Assembly: GCF_003711205.1 (NCBI RefSeq) | Contig: NZ_CP031013.1 | Coordinates: 1,488,001-1,552,000 of the forward strand | Reading direction: 5' to 3' | DNA length: 64,000 nucleotides | Origin: Polaromonas sp. SP1 | GTDB lineage: Bacteria > Pseudomonadota > Gammaproteobacteria > Burkholderiales > Burkholderiaceae_C | Part shown: piece by piece, positions 26,343-34,542 of the stretch | Position numbering within the stretch: the first letter of the stretch is position 1 | How the letters are laid out: every line of letters begins with the position of its first letter | Made by a program: the position numbers and the translations under genes | Notes under the pieces: model-generated | Told to the model about the DNA's origin: nothing | Seen by the model: only the letters and a program-made list of their open reading frames with translations | Databases searched by the model: none

Positions 26343-27353
26343 ATGACCACCACCACGCTTTCCTCCACCCGCCTGGGCTTTAATGGCCCGCAATCCGTCT
26401 CGGCCATCGGCCTGGGCGCCATGGGCATGTCCGGCATGTACGGCGCCAATGACGAAGCCGCGAGCATCGCCACCATCCACGCCGCGCTGGACGCCGGCAT
26501 CAACCTCATCGACACCGGCGACTTCTACGGCATGGGCCACAACGAGATGCTGATTGGCCGCGCACTCAAAGGCCGGCGCGACCAAGCGCTCATCTCCGTC
26601 AAGTTCGGCGCGCTGCGCGACCCGTCCGCCGGCTGGATCGGCATGGACGGCCGGCCCGCTGCCGTCAAAAACTTCCTGGCCTACACCCTGCAGCGCCTGG
26701 GCACCGACCACATCGACATCTACCGCATCGCGCGCCTCGACCCGAACGTGCCGATTGAAGACACGATAGGCGCCATGGCCGACATGGTGAAAGCCGGTTT
26801 TGTGCGCCACATCGGCCTGAGTGAAGTCGGCGTCGACACCATCCGCAAGGCGCACGCGGTGCACCCCATCACCGACCTGCAGATCGAGTACTCGCTCATC
26901 AGCCGCGGGCCTGAGGCAGAGATCTTTCCCGTGCTCAAGCAACTCGGCATCGGCGTCACGGCCTATGGCGTGCTGTCGCGCGGGCTGCTGTCGGGCTCCA
27001 AACCCACGGGGCCTGGCGACTTTCGCGCCCACCTGCCGCGCTTTACCGGCGACAACGCCGTGAAGAACCAGCAGCTCGTCGACGTGCTGCACCAGCTGGC
27101 CGCCGGCCTGGGCGCCACGGCATCCCAAGTCGCCATTGCCTGGGTGCTGGCGCGCGGCAAGGCGCTGGGTGTGGACATGGTGGCGCTGGTCGGCTCGCGC
27201 ACGCTCAAGCAGCTGGACGAATCGCTGGGCGCGCTCAAGCTGCAACTCGGCAGCGCAGACCTGCAGCGCATTGAAGCCGCGTTGCCGGCCGATGCCATCG
27301 CCGGCACGCGTTATGCCGCCGAGCACATGAGCCATTTGGACAGCGAGAAGTAA
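26343..27353 (+). CDS. Aldo/keto reductase lacking the usual catalytic histidine
   Basis: A 336-residue protein of the AKR fold with the barrel start LGFNGPQSVSAIGLGAMGMS. Of the catalytic tetrad Asp57 (IDTGD), Tyr62 (DFYG) and Lys87 (SVKFG) are present. The His of the usual YQHR segment is replaced: the sequence reads DIYRIARLDP, with Ala130 at that position. The related gene at 34543 keeps the His, which makes the contrast clear. A subgroup with an ARLDP segment exists, so the protein may still be an active reductase with altered chemistry. AAAGG precedes the ATG. It is divergent from the LysR at 25135. Confidence 0.9.
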   Translation: MTTTTLSSTRLGFNGPQSVSAIGLGAMGMSGMYGANDEAASIATIHAALDAGINLIDTGDFYGMGHNEMLIGRALKGRRDQALISVKFGALRDPSAGWIGMDGRPAAVKNFLAYTLQRLGTDHIDIYRIARLDPNVPIEDTIGAMADMVKAGFVRHIGLSEVGVDTIRKAHAVHPITDLQIEYSLISRGPEAEIFPVLKQLGIGVTAYGVLSRGLLSGSKPTGPGDFRAHLPRFTGDNAVKNQQLVDVLHQLAAGLGATASQVAIAWVLARGKALGVDMVALVGSRTLKQLDESLGALKLQLGSADLQRIEAALPADAIAGTRYAAEHMSHLDSEK

Positions 27354-27365
27354 AACGAGACTATT

Positions 27366-27401
27366 CCCTCTCCCTCTGGGAGAGGGTTAGGGTGAGGGCC
27401 G
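27366..27401. repeat. CCCTCTCCC...GGGAGAGGG palindromic repeat
   Basis: A CCCTCTCCCTCTGGGAGAGG palindrome continues with GTTAGGGTGAGGG. Related copies are at 31899, 35578, 44793, 46003-46115 and 47375. It is a REP-like element between convergent genes. Confidence 0.8.
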
Positions 27402-27420
27402 GCGGCCTTCGCATACGTGC

Positions 27421-28413
27421 TCAGCCCAAACGCTGCTCCGCAAACCGCTTGCGGTAATCATGGGGGCTCACGCCCAGCCGCCGCGTAAAGGCACGCCGCA
27501 AGCCGTCCACATTGCCGTAGCCCAGCGAGTCGGCCAGCTTTTTGAGCGGCACGTCGGAGGCCTCCACCTGCCGCCGCGCTTCGTCGATGCGGGCCGCTTC
27601 GACAAAACCTGCGGGTGTCATGCCTGTCGCCGCGCGAAACACGCGCGCGAAGTTGCGCTCGCTCATCGCGGCACGCTGGCACAGCGCCGGCACCGAAAGG
27701 TCGGCGCCCAGGTGCGCCAGCACATAGTCCTGGATCTCGCGCACCACCGATTTGTCGGCCGTCTGCGCCGCCAGGTGCGCGCTGAACTGCGACTGCCCGC
27801 CTGGCCGCTTCAAGAACATCACCATCTCGCGCGCCACCTTGAGCGCGATGTCGCGCCCGTGGTCCTCCTCCACCAGGTGCAGCGCCAGGTCCATGCCCGC
27901 CGTGACGCCGGCCGAGGTGTAGGTGCTGCCGTCCTTCACGTAAATCGAATCGGGCTCGACCTGCAGCGTCGGAAAGCGCGCGGCCAGCCGCTCGGTCGAG
28001 TTCCAGTGCGTCGTCACGCGCTTGCCGTCCAGCAGGCCCGCGCCGGCCAGCAAAAACGCACCCGTGCACACCGAGCCCAGCCGCCGCACCAGGCGCGCCT
28101 GCCGCTGCAGCCAGGCGCTGATCTCGGCCTGGCTGGCCACTTCTTCCACGCGCGGGCTGCCGGCCACCAGCAAGGTGTCGATGGGGCCGCGCTGCGTCTG
28201 GATCGTGGTGTCGACCGAGATGCGCATGCCGTTGCTGCCCCTGATCTCGCCGGGCCCCGTGCCTATCAGTTGCACCCGGTAGGCGCGCGGGTTGCCCAGC
28301 TGGTGCGCGGCCTCGGCAAAGATGTCGGCCGGCCCCATCACGTCCAGCATCTGGACGCGGGGGAAGGCGAGGATGGAGATGGTGCGGTTGGTGTTGGCGG
28401 TGTTGGCAGACAT
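27421..28413 (-). CDS. GlxA-type transcriptional regulator (DJ-1/PfpI + AraC HTH)
   Basis: A 330-residue two-domain regulator. The N-terminal amidotransferase-like DJ-1/PfpI domain (ISILAFPRVQMLDVMGPADI) has the nucleophile-elbow cysteine at 116 in GSVCTGAFLLA. The C-terminal AraC-type HTH pair includes LSVPALCQRAAMSERNFARV and LGYGNVDGLRRAFTRRLGVS. Relatives control amine and amino-acid catabolism, among other pathways. ATG 28413 has GAGG six bases upstream. It is divergent from the TehA-like transporter at 28530, which is the likely target. The ligand is unknown. Confidence 0.92.
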   Translation of the reverse strand: MSANTANTNRTISILAFPRVQMLDVMGPADIFAEAAHQLGNPRAYRVQLIGTGPGEIRGSNGMRISVDTTIQTQRGPIDTLLVAGSPRVEEVASQAEISAWLQRQARLVRRLGSVCTGAFLLAGAGLLDGKRVTTHWNSTERLAARFPTLQVEPDSIYVKDGSTYTSAGVTAGMDLALHLVEEDHGRDIALKVAREMVMFLKRPGGQSQFSAHLAAQTADKSVVREIQDYVLAHLGADLSVPALCQRAAMSERNFARVFRAATGMTPAGFVEAARIDEARRQVEASDVPLKKLADSLGYGNVDGLRRAFTRRLGVSPHDYRKRFAEQRLG

Positions 28414-28529
28414 GGGCGCCTCTTTGGCGGGATTGGACGGATTTGCGGGATGGGGTTTCGCCAGATTAGCCGAAAATAACGTACACGACAAATTCAGCCA
28501 ACCACCCCCCGATCCCCCTAAAGGCTTTT

Positions 28530-29528
28530 ATGAGCACCACCACAGCCTCCATCGCTGCCGCTCCCCTTTCCGGCGCCGGCGCTTATTCCATCCGCCAATT
28601 GCCCGTCAACCTCTACGGCGCCGTCATGGGCCTGGCCGGCATGGCGCTGGCCTGGCGCCTGGCCGCGCCCGCATTTGGCGCGCCCGCCGTCATCGGCGAG
28701 GCCATGGGCTTCTTCGCGCTGGCCGTGTTCATCGCGCACTCAGCCGCTTACCTCGCCAAACTCGCGCTCCACCCCGACGCCGTGCGCCAGGAATTCACCG
28801 ACCCCGTGACGGGCAACTTCTTCGGCCAACTGGCCATTTCATTGCTGCTGCTGTCGTCGGTGCTCATGCCTTACGGCCACGCGTTCGCGCAAGGCTTGTG
28901 GACGGTCGGCGTGGTGGTGACGCTGGCGCTCGCGCTGCTGGTCGGCAGCCGCCTGCTCAAGGGCAAGCTGGACGCCGCCCACATGCTGCCTGTGTGGATC
29001 ATCCCCGGCGTCGGCGTGCTCGACATCGGCGTCACCGGCGGCCACATGCCCATGGCCTGGGCCGGTGAAATCAACTTGCTCGCCATGGCCGTGGGCACCA
29101 TGGTGGCGTTGGTGCTGTGGACGCTCATCGTCCACCGCCTGGCCCACGGCGAGCCGCTGCCCCTGCGCATGCGGCCTTCGCTGATGATTTTGATGGCGCC
29201 CTTTGCCGTGGGCTTTCTCGCCTGGGTCCATGTGTTTGGCCAGGTCGACCGCTTTGCCGGTGCGTTGTTTTATTTCGCGCTCTTTGTCTTTGTGGTGGTG
29301 TCGCCCAAGGTGTTTCGCCGCGACGTGCCTTTCTCACCAGGCTGGTGGGCCATCAGCTTCCCGATGGCCGCACTGGCCAACGCCGCCATCGTGTATGCCG
29401 AGGCGCAGGGCGGCGCGGTGCTGCACGGCCTGGCCGCTTTGCTGCTGGCCGTGTTGACGATGGCGCTGGCGGTGCTGACCGTGCGCACGCTGCACTGGGT
29501 GTTCAGCGGCAAGTTGTTTGCCGTTTGA
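28530..29528 (+). CDS. TDT/SLAC1 family transporter, TehA-like
   Basis: A 332-residue integral membrane protein with about ten segments of the tellurite-resistance/dicarboxylate transporter (SLAC1) family. It starts with the family-typical LPVNLYGAVMGLAGMALAWR and contains the paired helices around GWWAISFPMAALANA. Members conduct anions or carry malate-like acids; TehA confers tellurite resistance only when overproduced. No TehB methyltransferase accompanies it. It is divergent from a GlxA-type regulator and followed by a dispersed repeat. The transported anion is not determinable. Confidence 0.9.
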   Translation: MSTTTASIAAAPLSGAGAYSIRQLPVNLYGAVMGLAGMALAWRLAAPAFGAPAVIGEAMGFFALAVFIAHSAAYLAKLALHPDAVRQEFTDPVTGNFFGQLAISLLLLSSVLMPYGHAFAQGLWTVGVVVTLALALLVGSRLLKGKLDAAHMLPVWIIPGVGVLDIGVTGGHMPMAWAGEINLLAMAVGTMVALVLWTLIVHRLAHGEPLPLRMRPSLMILMAPFAVGFLAWVHVFGQVDRFAGALFYFALFVFVVVSPKVFRRDVPFSPGWWAISFPMAALANAAIVYAEAQGGAVLHGLAALLLAVLTMALAVLTVRTLHWVFSGKLFAV

Positions 29529-29555
29529 GTGTTTTCCGCCGGCCCTGCGTGTTTT

Positions 29556-29616
29556 ATGATTAAAAACGGCCGCAGCCCAATACCTGCATAGGCATATAGC
29601 TATTAAATCAATAGCA
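29556..29616 (+). repeat. Dispersed intergenic repeat, copy 7
   Basis: TGATTAAAAACGGCCGCAGC, CCAA, then AGCTATTAAATCAATAGC with an exact GCTAT/ATAGC second stem. It lies between convergent genes. Confidence 0.8.
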
Positions 29617-29624
29617 CCGTGGCC

Positions 29625-30797
29625 CTAAATCACATTCTTCTCAAGCAAGGCCGTGCCCTCCACCAGCCGCTGCGCCGCCAGCGGCGACAAGTCAAGGCTC
29701 GTATAGCCACCCTCGGCGATCCACTCGGCAAGCCCACGCCCCACGGCCGGTGACTGCTGCAGCCCATGGCCGCTAAAGCCATTGGCCAGCAGCAGGTTGG
29801 TGAGTAGAGGGTGCGGCCCCAGCAGCGCGTTGTGGTCATGCGTGTTGTATTCGTAGTACCCGGCCCAGGCGCGCTGCAGGCGCACCGCCTCAAAGCCCGG
29901 CACCCGGTGCGCCAGCGTCAGCCAGGCCTTGTCAAAAAGTTCATAGTCCACCTCCAGCGGCGCGTCGTTGTCGTCCTGCTCAGGCGGCAGGCCGCAAATC
30001 CAGATGTCGCCCTCCGGCCGAAACCACAAACCGGCCGGGTCAATCACCAATGGGCAGGCTGGCGTTTTCGCGGGGCTGGCAAAGGCATACACACAGCGTT
30101 TGCGGCCATACACCGGCAAATCAAGGCCCGTGCCCGCCAGCAGGGGTCGCGCCCATGCGCCTGCGGCATTCACCGCCCAGTCGCAAGGCAACTGCCCACC
30201 GCTTTGCAACGTGACCGCAGACACACGTCCCGCGCTGTGCGCAAAACCGGTGGCCTCCGCCTTCACATACTGCACACCCAGGCTGCGCGCCTTCTGTTTG
30301 AAGGCCATCAGCAAACCATAGCCGTCAAACCAGCCTTCACCGTTAAGGCCCAGCGAGCCCAGCGCAAGGTCGTCCACCTGCAGCCAGGGAAAGCGCTGCC
30401 GCAACTCAGCCGGGTTGAGCAAAGCCACATCAACACCCTGCGCGCGTTGCGTGGCATGGTTCTCTTGCAAGGTGGCAGCGCCCGCTTCGGTCGCCAGGTA
30501 CAAATAGCCGCGCTCCGTCAAGCCAATGTCGGGCACATCGCCGTCCACCGCCAGGTGCTGGTGGATGTCGCGCAAAAACGCAATACCGAACTGCGAGACC
30601 GCGATGTTCACCGGCTGTGAAAACTGCTGGCGTATCGAGCTGGCCGAGAGTGCTGAAGAAGCCTGCGTGTAGGTCGGGTCGCGTTCGATGACGCTGATGC
30701 TGCCGTCAAAGCGCGGGTGATTCGCCAGAAAGTACGCAATCGCACTGCCGATCACGCCGCCGCCGACGATGACGACTTGTTGCTTCGCTCCGCTCAT
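29625..30797 (-). CDS. FAD-dependent oxidoreductase, glycine/D-amino acid oxidase type
   Basis: A 390-residue flavoprotein of the DAO family. The dinucleotide loop VVIVGGGVIGSAIAYFL is at residues 8-24, followed by VIERDPTYTQASSALSASSI. The C-terminal ANGFSGHGLQQSPAVGRGLA is the family's second FAD-contact region. It oxidises a secondary or primary amine, most often an amino acid, to an imine with release of peroxide. There is no transporter or regulator beside it, so the substrate is open. The next minus-strand upstream space (30798-30933) contains no gene I can support. Confidence 0.9.
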   Translation of the reverse strand: MSGAKQQVVIVGGGVIGSAIAYFLANHPRFDGSISVIERDPTYTQASSALSASSIRQQFSQPVNIAVSQFGIAFLRDIHQHLAVDGDVPDIGLTERGYLYLATEAGAATLQENHATQRAQGVDVALLNPAELRQRFPWLQVDDLALGSLGLNGEGWFDGYGLLMAFKQKARSLGVQYVKAEATGFAHSAGRVSAVTLQSGGQLPCDWAVNAAGAWARPLLAGTGLDLPVYGRKRCVYAFASPAKTPACPLVIDPAGLWFRPEGDIWICGLPPEQDDNDAPLEVDYELFDKAWLTLAHRVPGFEAVRLQRAWAGYYEYNTHDHNALLGPHPLLTNLLLANGFSGHGLQQSPAVGRGLAEWIAEGGYTSLDLSPLAAQRLVEGTALLEKNVI

Positions 30798-30933
30798 TCA
30801 TCACCTCGCGCGTTGGTTGTACCGGCTTTCATCTCCTATGATCGTGCCAGAAAATAGGGAACTGCCGATGGGCAGCCCATGAAGAGCGCGCCGTAACCTT
30901 TCATAGAGCAGACCTCAAACCTACATCACCCCC

Positions 30934-31134
30934 ATGGAATCCTTCAAACCCAGAGTCGGCAAACCCATCACGCCCGAGCAGTTCGACGAACTCAGCGACG
31001 AGCAGCTGGTGCGCCTCATCCCCAAGGCGTATCGCGAGTTCTTTCCCGGCAAGGACTTCTGTGCCGATGGACACTTCTATTTGCATGATGGAACGGCCTG
31101 GAGCTTCTACCGGGGTGACTTGCTTGATGAGTAG
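30934..31134 (+). CDS. Small conserved-type hypothetical protein
   Basis: A 66-residue acidic/aromatic protein (TPEQFDELSDEQLVRLIPKA, then YREFFPGKDF and a C-terminal GTAWSFYRGDLLDE). I do not recognise the family. The composition and uninterrupted frame look coding. The upstream bases lack a strong ribosome binding site, but AAACCTACAT, similar to the promoter element at 15574 and 17767, lies 16 bp before the ATG. Cytoplasmic; function unknown. Confidence 0.6.
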   Translation: MESFKPRVGKPITPEQFDELSDEQLVRLIPKAYREFFPGKDFCADGHFYLHDGTAWSFYRGDLLDE

Positions 31135-31318
31135 TGGCTTTGAAGGGTGATGGGGAAGCACACACGTTTGTCGCCGCATAGCGACAAATCCTGTAAAGCG
31201 CGGGTGTGTTGTGCAACGTTGTGTGTGTTGGGTCAACAAAGCGGGAATGGCTGCCGTTGAACACACGGCTACGTGATTTCAACATTCTTATCAGCCATCA
31301 TCCATTCAAAGGACTCTC

Positions 31319-31807
31319 ATGAACAAACTGCTCGCTTCCCTGATCGCTACCCTGTTCGTTGGCGTTGCTGCCGCACAAACCCCTGCGCCTGCCGCACCGG
31401 CTACCCCCGCAGTCGTCAAGGCAGAAGCCAAGGCCGACAAGGCTGTTGCCGGCGCCGTGAAGAGCGAAGCCAAGGTCGATGCCAAGGCAGACGCCAAGGT
31501 TGCAAAGGCTGAAGCCGCCGCCGCTGAAAAAACCGCCAAGGCTGATGCCAAGGCCGCTAAAGCCAAAGCAAAGGCTGATGCCAAGGTTTCCAAGGCAGAC
31601 CCTGAAGACAAAGCCAAGGCCACCGCCAAAGCTGAAAAGACCGCCATCAAGGCAGACACCAAGGCAGCTTCCACCGCTGTGGACGCCAACGCCAAGGTCA
31701 GCACCGTGAAGGTCGACGCAGCGGCTGACAAAGCCAATGCAAAGCTCGACACCAACGCAGTCAAGGCAGAAGCCAAGACCGACGTGAAGGCAGCTGCTAC
31801 CAAGTAA
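31319..31807 (+). CDS. Secreted Ala/Lys-rich low-complexity protein
   Basis: A 162-residue protein made mostly of Ala, Lys and Asp in repeats of the type KADAKAAKAEA. It begins with a Sec signal peptide (MNKLLASLIATLFVGVAAAQ). The mature chain is strongly helical and basic, like histone-H1-type tails or LEA-like proteins, but the signal peptide places it in the periplasm rather than on DNA. AAAGGA precedes the ATG and a strong terminator follows the stop. It has no orthologous function that I can name; a charged periplasmic spacer or a stress protein is a guess. Confidence 0.85.
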   Translation: MNKLLASLIATLFVGVAAAQTPAPAAPATPAVVKAEAKADKAVAGAVKSEAKVDAKADAKVAKAEAAAAEKTAKADAKAAKAKAKADAKVSKADPEDKAKATAKAEKTAIKADTKAASTAVDANAKVSTVKVDAAADKANAKLDTNAVKAEAKTDVKAAATK

Positions 31808-31838
31808 GCGGCCTGCGGCCCCACAAGGCCGCTACCCC

Positions 31839-31872
31839 AAAAAAAAGACAGGCTTCGGCCTGTCTTTTTTTT
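31839..31872. terminator. Bidirectional intrinsic terminator
   Basis: AAAAAAAAGACAGGC-TTCG-GCCTGTC and eight T, after the Ala/Lys-rich gene; its A run also serves the convergent gene ending at 31943. A CTCCCTCCCCCAGCGGGAGA repeat follows at 31899-31924. Confidence 0.93.
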
Positions 31873-31942
31873 GCCTTCGCCCGGTGCTCCCGATGCAGCT
31901 CCCTCCCCCAGCGGGAGAAGGAGTAAAGCCATACAGCCAGCC

Positions 31943-32524
31943 TCAGCTCATCGGCTTGTTCACAAACGCAATCACCAGCCCCTTGGCCGTCACGGTGATC
32001 GTGCTGGGCTGCACGCCCATGCTGTCGGGCAGCGCCAGGTCTTGCGGCTTCAGCGTGTGCAGCACTGCGCCTTGCAGCGCCTGCTCGGCCAGCTGCGGCC
32101 CATAGCTGCCCAGCAGCATCGACGCCTGCGGCGGCAGGCTGTCAAACTGCAGCGCATTGACTTTCAGCTCATGCGCGCGAATCGTCATGTCGCTCGCCTC
32201 ATAGCGCAGCGCAAAGTCCAGGTCAAAGGTGCCGGGGTAGGTGTTGCGCAGCGCCTGGCCGCCGGCTTCTACCGCCATCACGGCGCCCAGCCGGTTTTGC
32301 GCGGGCATCATGCGCAGCTGCGGCGCCTGCACCGTGATGTCCAGAATGCCCTGGGCGCGTTTGCGCATGGGGAAGCGTTTGGCAATTGCATCCTGCAGCT
32401 GGGCGGTGGTGACGGTGTAGCTGGGCTGGGCCCGCGCGCCAAACAGCGCGAAGTACGCGGCGCCGCCAAGGGCGATGCGTGCTGCGGTGGCAAGCGATGT
32501 GGCAAGCAGCAGTCGTCGTTTCAT
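31943..32524 (-). CDS. DUF1439 (YceB-like) protein
   Basis: A 193-residue envelope protein. The N terminus MKRRLLLATSLATAARIALG is a signal/anchor, but no lipobox cysteine is present, unlike E. coli YceB. The following YTVTTAQLQDAIAKRFPMRK and the amphipathic beta segments (VEAGGQALRNTYPGTFDLDF) match DUF1439, whose fold resembles lipid-binding TULIP-like barrels. The function of the family is unknown. It is on its own, convergent with the Ala/Lys-rich gene. Confidence 0.8.
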   Translation of the reverse strand: MKRRLLLATSLATAARIALGGAAYFALFGARAQPSYTVTTAQLQDAIAKRFPMRKRAQGILDITVQAPQLRMMPAQNRLGAVMAVEAGGQALRNTYPGTFDLDFALRYEASDMTIRAHELKVNALQFDSLPPQASMLLGSYGPQLAEQALQGAVLHTLKPQDLALPDSMGVQPSTITVTAKGLVIAFVNKPMS

Positions 32525-32651
32525 TGAATGTCCTTTCAGGTCCTGGAGCTCTTTTGCTTCCTATGGTGCCGCCGGCGCAGCGCCGTGCGTGTCATTCAAA
32601 AGCCCGTGTTGCGGTCAGTATTGAAGCGCTTTGTAAAGTTTTAATTCCTGT

Positions 32652-33083
32652 ATGGTCGGCGTGATGCGAACTACTTTGACCTTTCTGCTGCTGGCAGTTC
32701 CCGCGCTGGCCAGTGCGCAACCCACAAACCCCGGGCAGGACGCACTTGCCCTCGCCATCAAGTCGCAGCGCGTGCTGAATGAATACGTGATTGGTGCGAT
32801 GGACCCGGAAGCCATGAAGTACGCGCAGCGGCTGCGGCTGACCAAGGCCGCACTGGACGGCCAACGCAAGGAGTGGCCCACCATCACCGGCGTCACGAAT
32901 GGCCCAGACCCATGGGACAAATTCCGCGCCTGCAAAAACGCGCTTGAAAAAGCGTCTTACCTTGCAGAGCTGTCAGGCATGAAGGCCGTCAGCAAGCTGG
33001 AGGGAGAAGTGTTTGGTGTGGAGAAGGCGAAGCTGCAAACGCTTCGCGCTGAATGCGATGCCCAGATCAAACGAAGCAAGTAG
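32652..33083 (+). CDS. Secreted hypothetical protein
   Basis: A 143-residue protein with a Sec signal peptide (MRTTLTFLLLAVPALASA-Q) and a mostly helical mature part (ALALAIKSQRVLNEYVIGAM, MKYAQRLRLTKAALDGQRKE) with two cysteines, one in KFRACKNA and one in RAECDAQ, that may form a disulfide. No family recognised. Either ATG 32652 or ATG 32664 could be the start; the latter gives the cleaner signal peptide, and neither has a strong ribosome binding site. It is convergent with the zinc-ribbon gene 15 bp downstream. Confidence 0.7.
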   Translation: MVGVMRTTLTFLLLAVPALASAQPTNPGQDALALAIKSQRVLNEYVIGAMDPEAMKYAQRLRLTKAALDGQRKEWPTITGVTNGPDPWDKFRACKNALEKASYLAELSGMKAVSKLEGEVFGVEKAKLQTLRAECDAQIKRSK

Positions 33084-33098
33084 GCAGGAAGCGCTGCC

Positions 33099-33350
33099 CT
33101 AGCGCCCCACCACCGACCAACCTGCCTTCTGGTTGGTCTTGTCGTTCTCGTATTCCCAGGCGGTTCCGCATCGGTCGCATTTGTAGCGGGTGATGGTGAT
33201 CAGCCCGTGGCGGCGCGTTTCATGGCGCGGGTCGCCCTGCACCAGCTCGGGGTGGCCCGGCGCCTTGCGCCAGTTGCGCTGTATGCCCGCGCAGGAGTCG
33301 CAAAGCTCCATCTTCTTGAGTTCTTGTTGGCGCTGGGGGTCTTGTGTCAT
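33099..33350 (-). CDS. Small zinc-ribbon protein
   Basis: An 83-residue protein with two CxxC knuckles, CDSC near residue 17 and CDRC near 58 (RYKCDRCGTAWEYENDK), which together would bind one zinc ion. The rest is polar. ATG 33350 was chosen over a longer upstream frame (to 33458) because the extension is Pro/Arg-rich and lies in the intergenic region. Function unknown; it may be a nucleic acid- or protein-binding adaptor. Confidence 0.75.
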   Translation of the reverse strand: MTQDPQRQQELKKMELCDSCAGIQRNWRKAPGHPELVQGDPRHETRRHGLITITRYKCDRCGTAWEYENDKTNQKAGWSVVGR

Positions 33351-33508
33351 GGGCTGCTCTGGAGTCGGGGGTAGGCCCTGATTGTCGCCGCTGCAGCGGC
33401 CGCCCCGCAAACGAGGCGACCACGTTGTCGCTGGGGCGAAGGGTTGACCGGCCCCCACGGCAGGCCTATTCTTGAAATCGCCCAGTCACCTTGTTCGGGA
33501 GATACACC

Positions 33509-33949
33509 ATGTACAAGCGAATTTTGCTGGCTTACGACGGCTCCAAATCCGGCCAGAAAGCATTGCTCGACTGCCGCGAGATTGCACAGTGGAGCCAGGC
33601 GTCATTGACGCTCATTGCGGTCATGCCGCCGCAGCGGCAGGTGGTCGCGGCCGAAGGTGTCATCTATGACCAAAGCATCGTCGACCACGAGAAGGCCCGG
33701 TACCGCGGCATCCTCAACGACGGCCTGCGCCAGTTGATTGAATGTGGCCATGAGGCCAGCGGCGGCGAAGTCCTGTATGGCGAAACCGTCGACGAGATCG
33801 TCAGGTACGCCAAACAGGTCGAGGCCGACCTGATTGTGGTCGGGCACAAACACCTGGACGGCTGGGCAGCGCGCTGGTGGCGCGGCTCGGTGTCCAAGTC
33901 GCTCATCGAGCACGCGCCCTGCAGCGTGCTGGTGGTGATTACCCACTAG
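33509..33949 (+). CDS. Universal stress protein, UspA family
   Basis: A 146-residue cytosolic Usp-fold protein, starting MYKRILLAYDGSKSGQKALL and ending SVSKSLIEHAPCSVLVVITH. The nucleotide-binding G-2x-G-9x-G(S/T) motif is present in altered form (GHKHLDGWAARWWRGS), with His in place of the second Gly; a GHxHxxxW-type variant is seen in betaproteobacterial relatives, so ATP binding is likely but not certain. GGGAGA precedes ATG 33509. It stands alone. Confidence 0.92.
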   Translation: MYKRILLAYDGSKSGQKALLDCREIAQWSQASLTLIAVMPPQRQVVAAEGVIYDQSIVDHEKARYRGILNDGLRQLIECGHEASGGEVLYGETVDEIVRYAKQVEADLIVVGHKHLDGWAARWWRGSVSKSLIEHAPCSVLVVITH

Positions 33950-34022
33950 TGGGTAAACGCAGGTGGGGTGATGCGCCCCCGGCGAGGCAGCAACGCCACA
34001 AGGGTTTTTTCAGCAGACCCGC

Positions 34023-34053
34023 TTGACTTCGAGTGCGCTCGAAGTTTTAAAGT
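34023..34053 (+). promoter_or_regulatory. MerR-type operator-promoter with long spacer
   Basis: TTGACT (34023-34028) and TAAAGT (34048-34053) can act as -35 and -10 with a 19-bp spacer that contains the perfect dyad ACTTCGAG-TGCG-CTCGAAGT (34026-34045). This over-long spacer filled by a dyad is the hallmark of MerR-family promoters. The -10 ends six bases before the ATG at 34060, which leaves almost no leader. Confidence 0.75.
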
Positions 34054-34059
34054 CAACGC

Positions 34060-34479
34060 ATGACCCAAGCAAGCACCGCCTCTCCTGCCGTCTCACCCAC
34101 CGTTTCCTTAAGCATTGCCGAAGCCGCAGAAGCCTCAGGCCTGAGCGCCTACACCCTGCGCTATTACGAGCAGATCGGCCTCATTGCCCCCATAGACAGG
34201 CGCAGCGGCGCGCGCCGCTACAGCGACGCCGACATGCGCTGGCTTGATTTTCTGGTGCGCCTGCGCGCCACGGGTATGTCAATGCGCGACATGCAGCGCT
34301 ACGCCCAGTTGCTGCGCAAAGGCAACGCTGGCGACAGCCTGGCCGAACGCCAAACCATGCTGGAAGACCACGCCGCCCGCCTGGAGGCCGACATCCGCAC
34401 CCAGCGCGAGACCCTGCAATACATCCGCAAAAAAATCGCCCTGTACGAAGCGCAGCGCGCCGTACCCAAACGCGCCTGA
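34060..34479 (+). CDS. MerR family transcriptional regulator
   Basis: A 139-residue MerR-type activator. The winged HTH (LSIAEAAEASGLSAYTLRYY, EQIGLIAP) is followed by RSGARRYSDADMRWLDFLVR and a dimerisation coiled coil (LEDHAARLEADIRTQRETLQ). There are no cysteines for metal binding, so it belongs to the non-metal group often placed beside aldo-keto reductase genes. No ribosome binding site precedes the ATG and the promoter -10 lies six bases upstream, so the message is probably leaderless. It would bind its own promoter and drive the reductase gene 63 bp downstream. Confidence 0.92.
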   Translation: MTQASTASPAVSPTVSLSIAEAAEASGLSAYTLRYYEQIGLIAPIDRRSGARRYSDADMRWLDFLVRLRATGMSMRDMQRYAQLLRKGNAGDSLAERQTMLEDHAARLEADIRTQRETLQYIRKKIALYEAQRAVPKRA

Positions 34480-34488
34480 ACCCCATCC

Positions 34489-34511
34489 CCGTTCGGGCTC
34501 AGCCCGAACGG
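34489..34511. repeat. Perfect 23-bp palindrome between merR and AKR genes
   Basis: CCGTTCGGGCT and AGCCCGAACGG flank a single central C. It is the core of the TTCGACAAGCTCAGCCCGAACGG-type family seen at 26101 and 52818, here reduced to one hairpin. Confidence 0.75.
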
Positions 34512-34542
34512 TCCCGCTAACGCCATCACCTTGAAAGACGCC

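Noticed and set aside
31319..31807. Histone H1-like nucleoid protein
   Set aside because: The composition fits, but a clear Sec signal peptide places it outside the cytoplasm.
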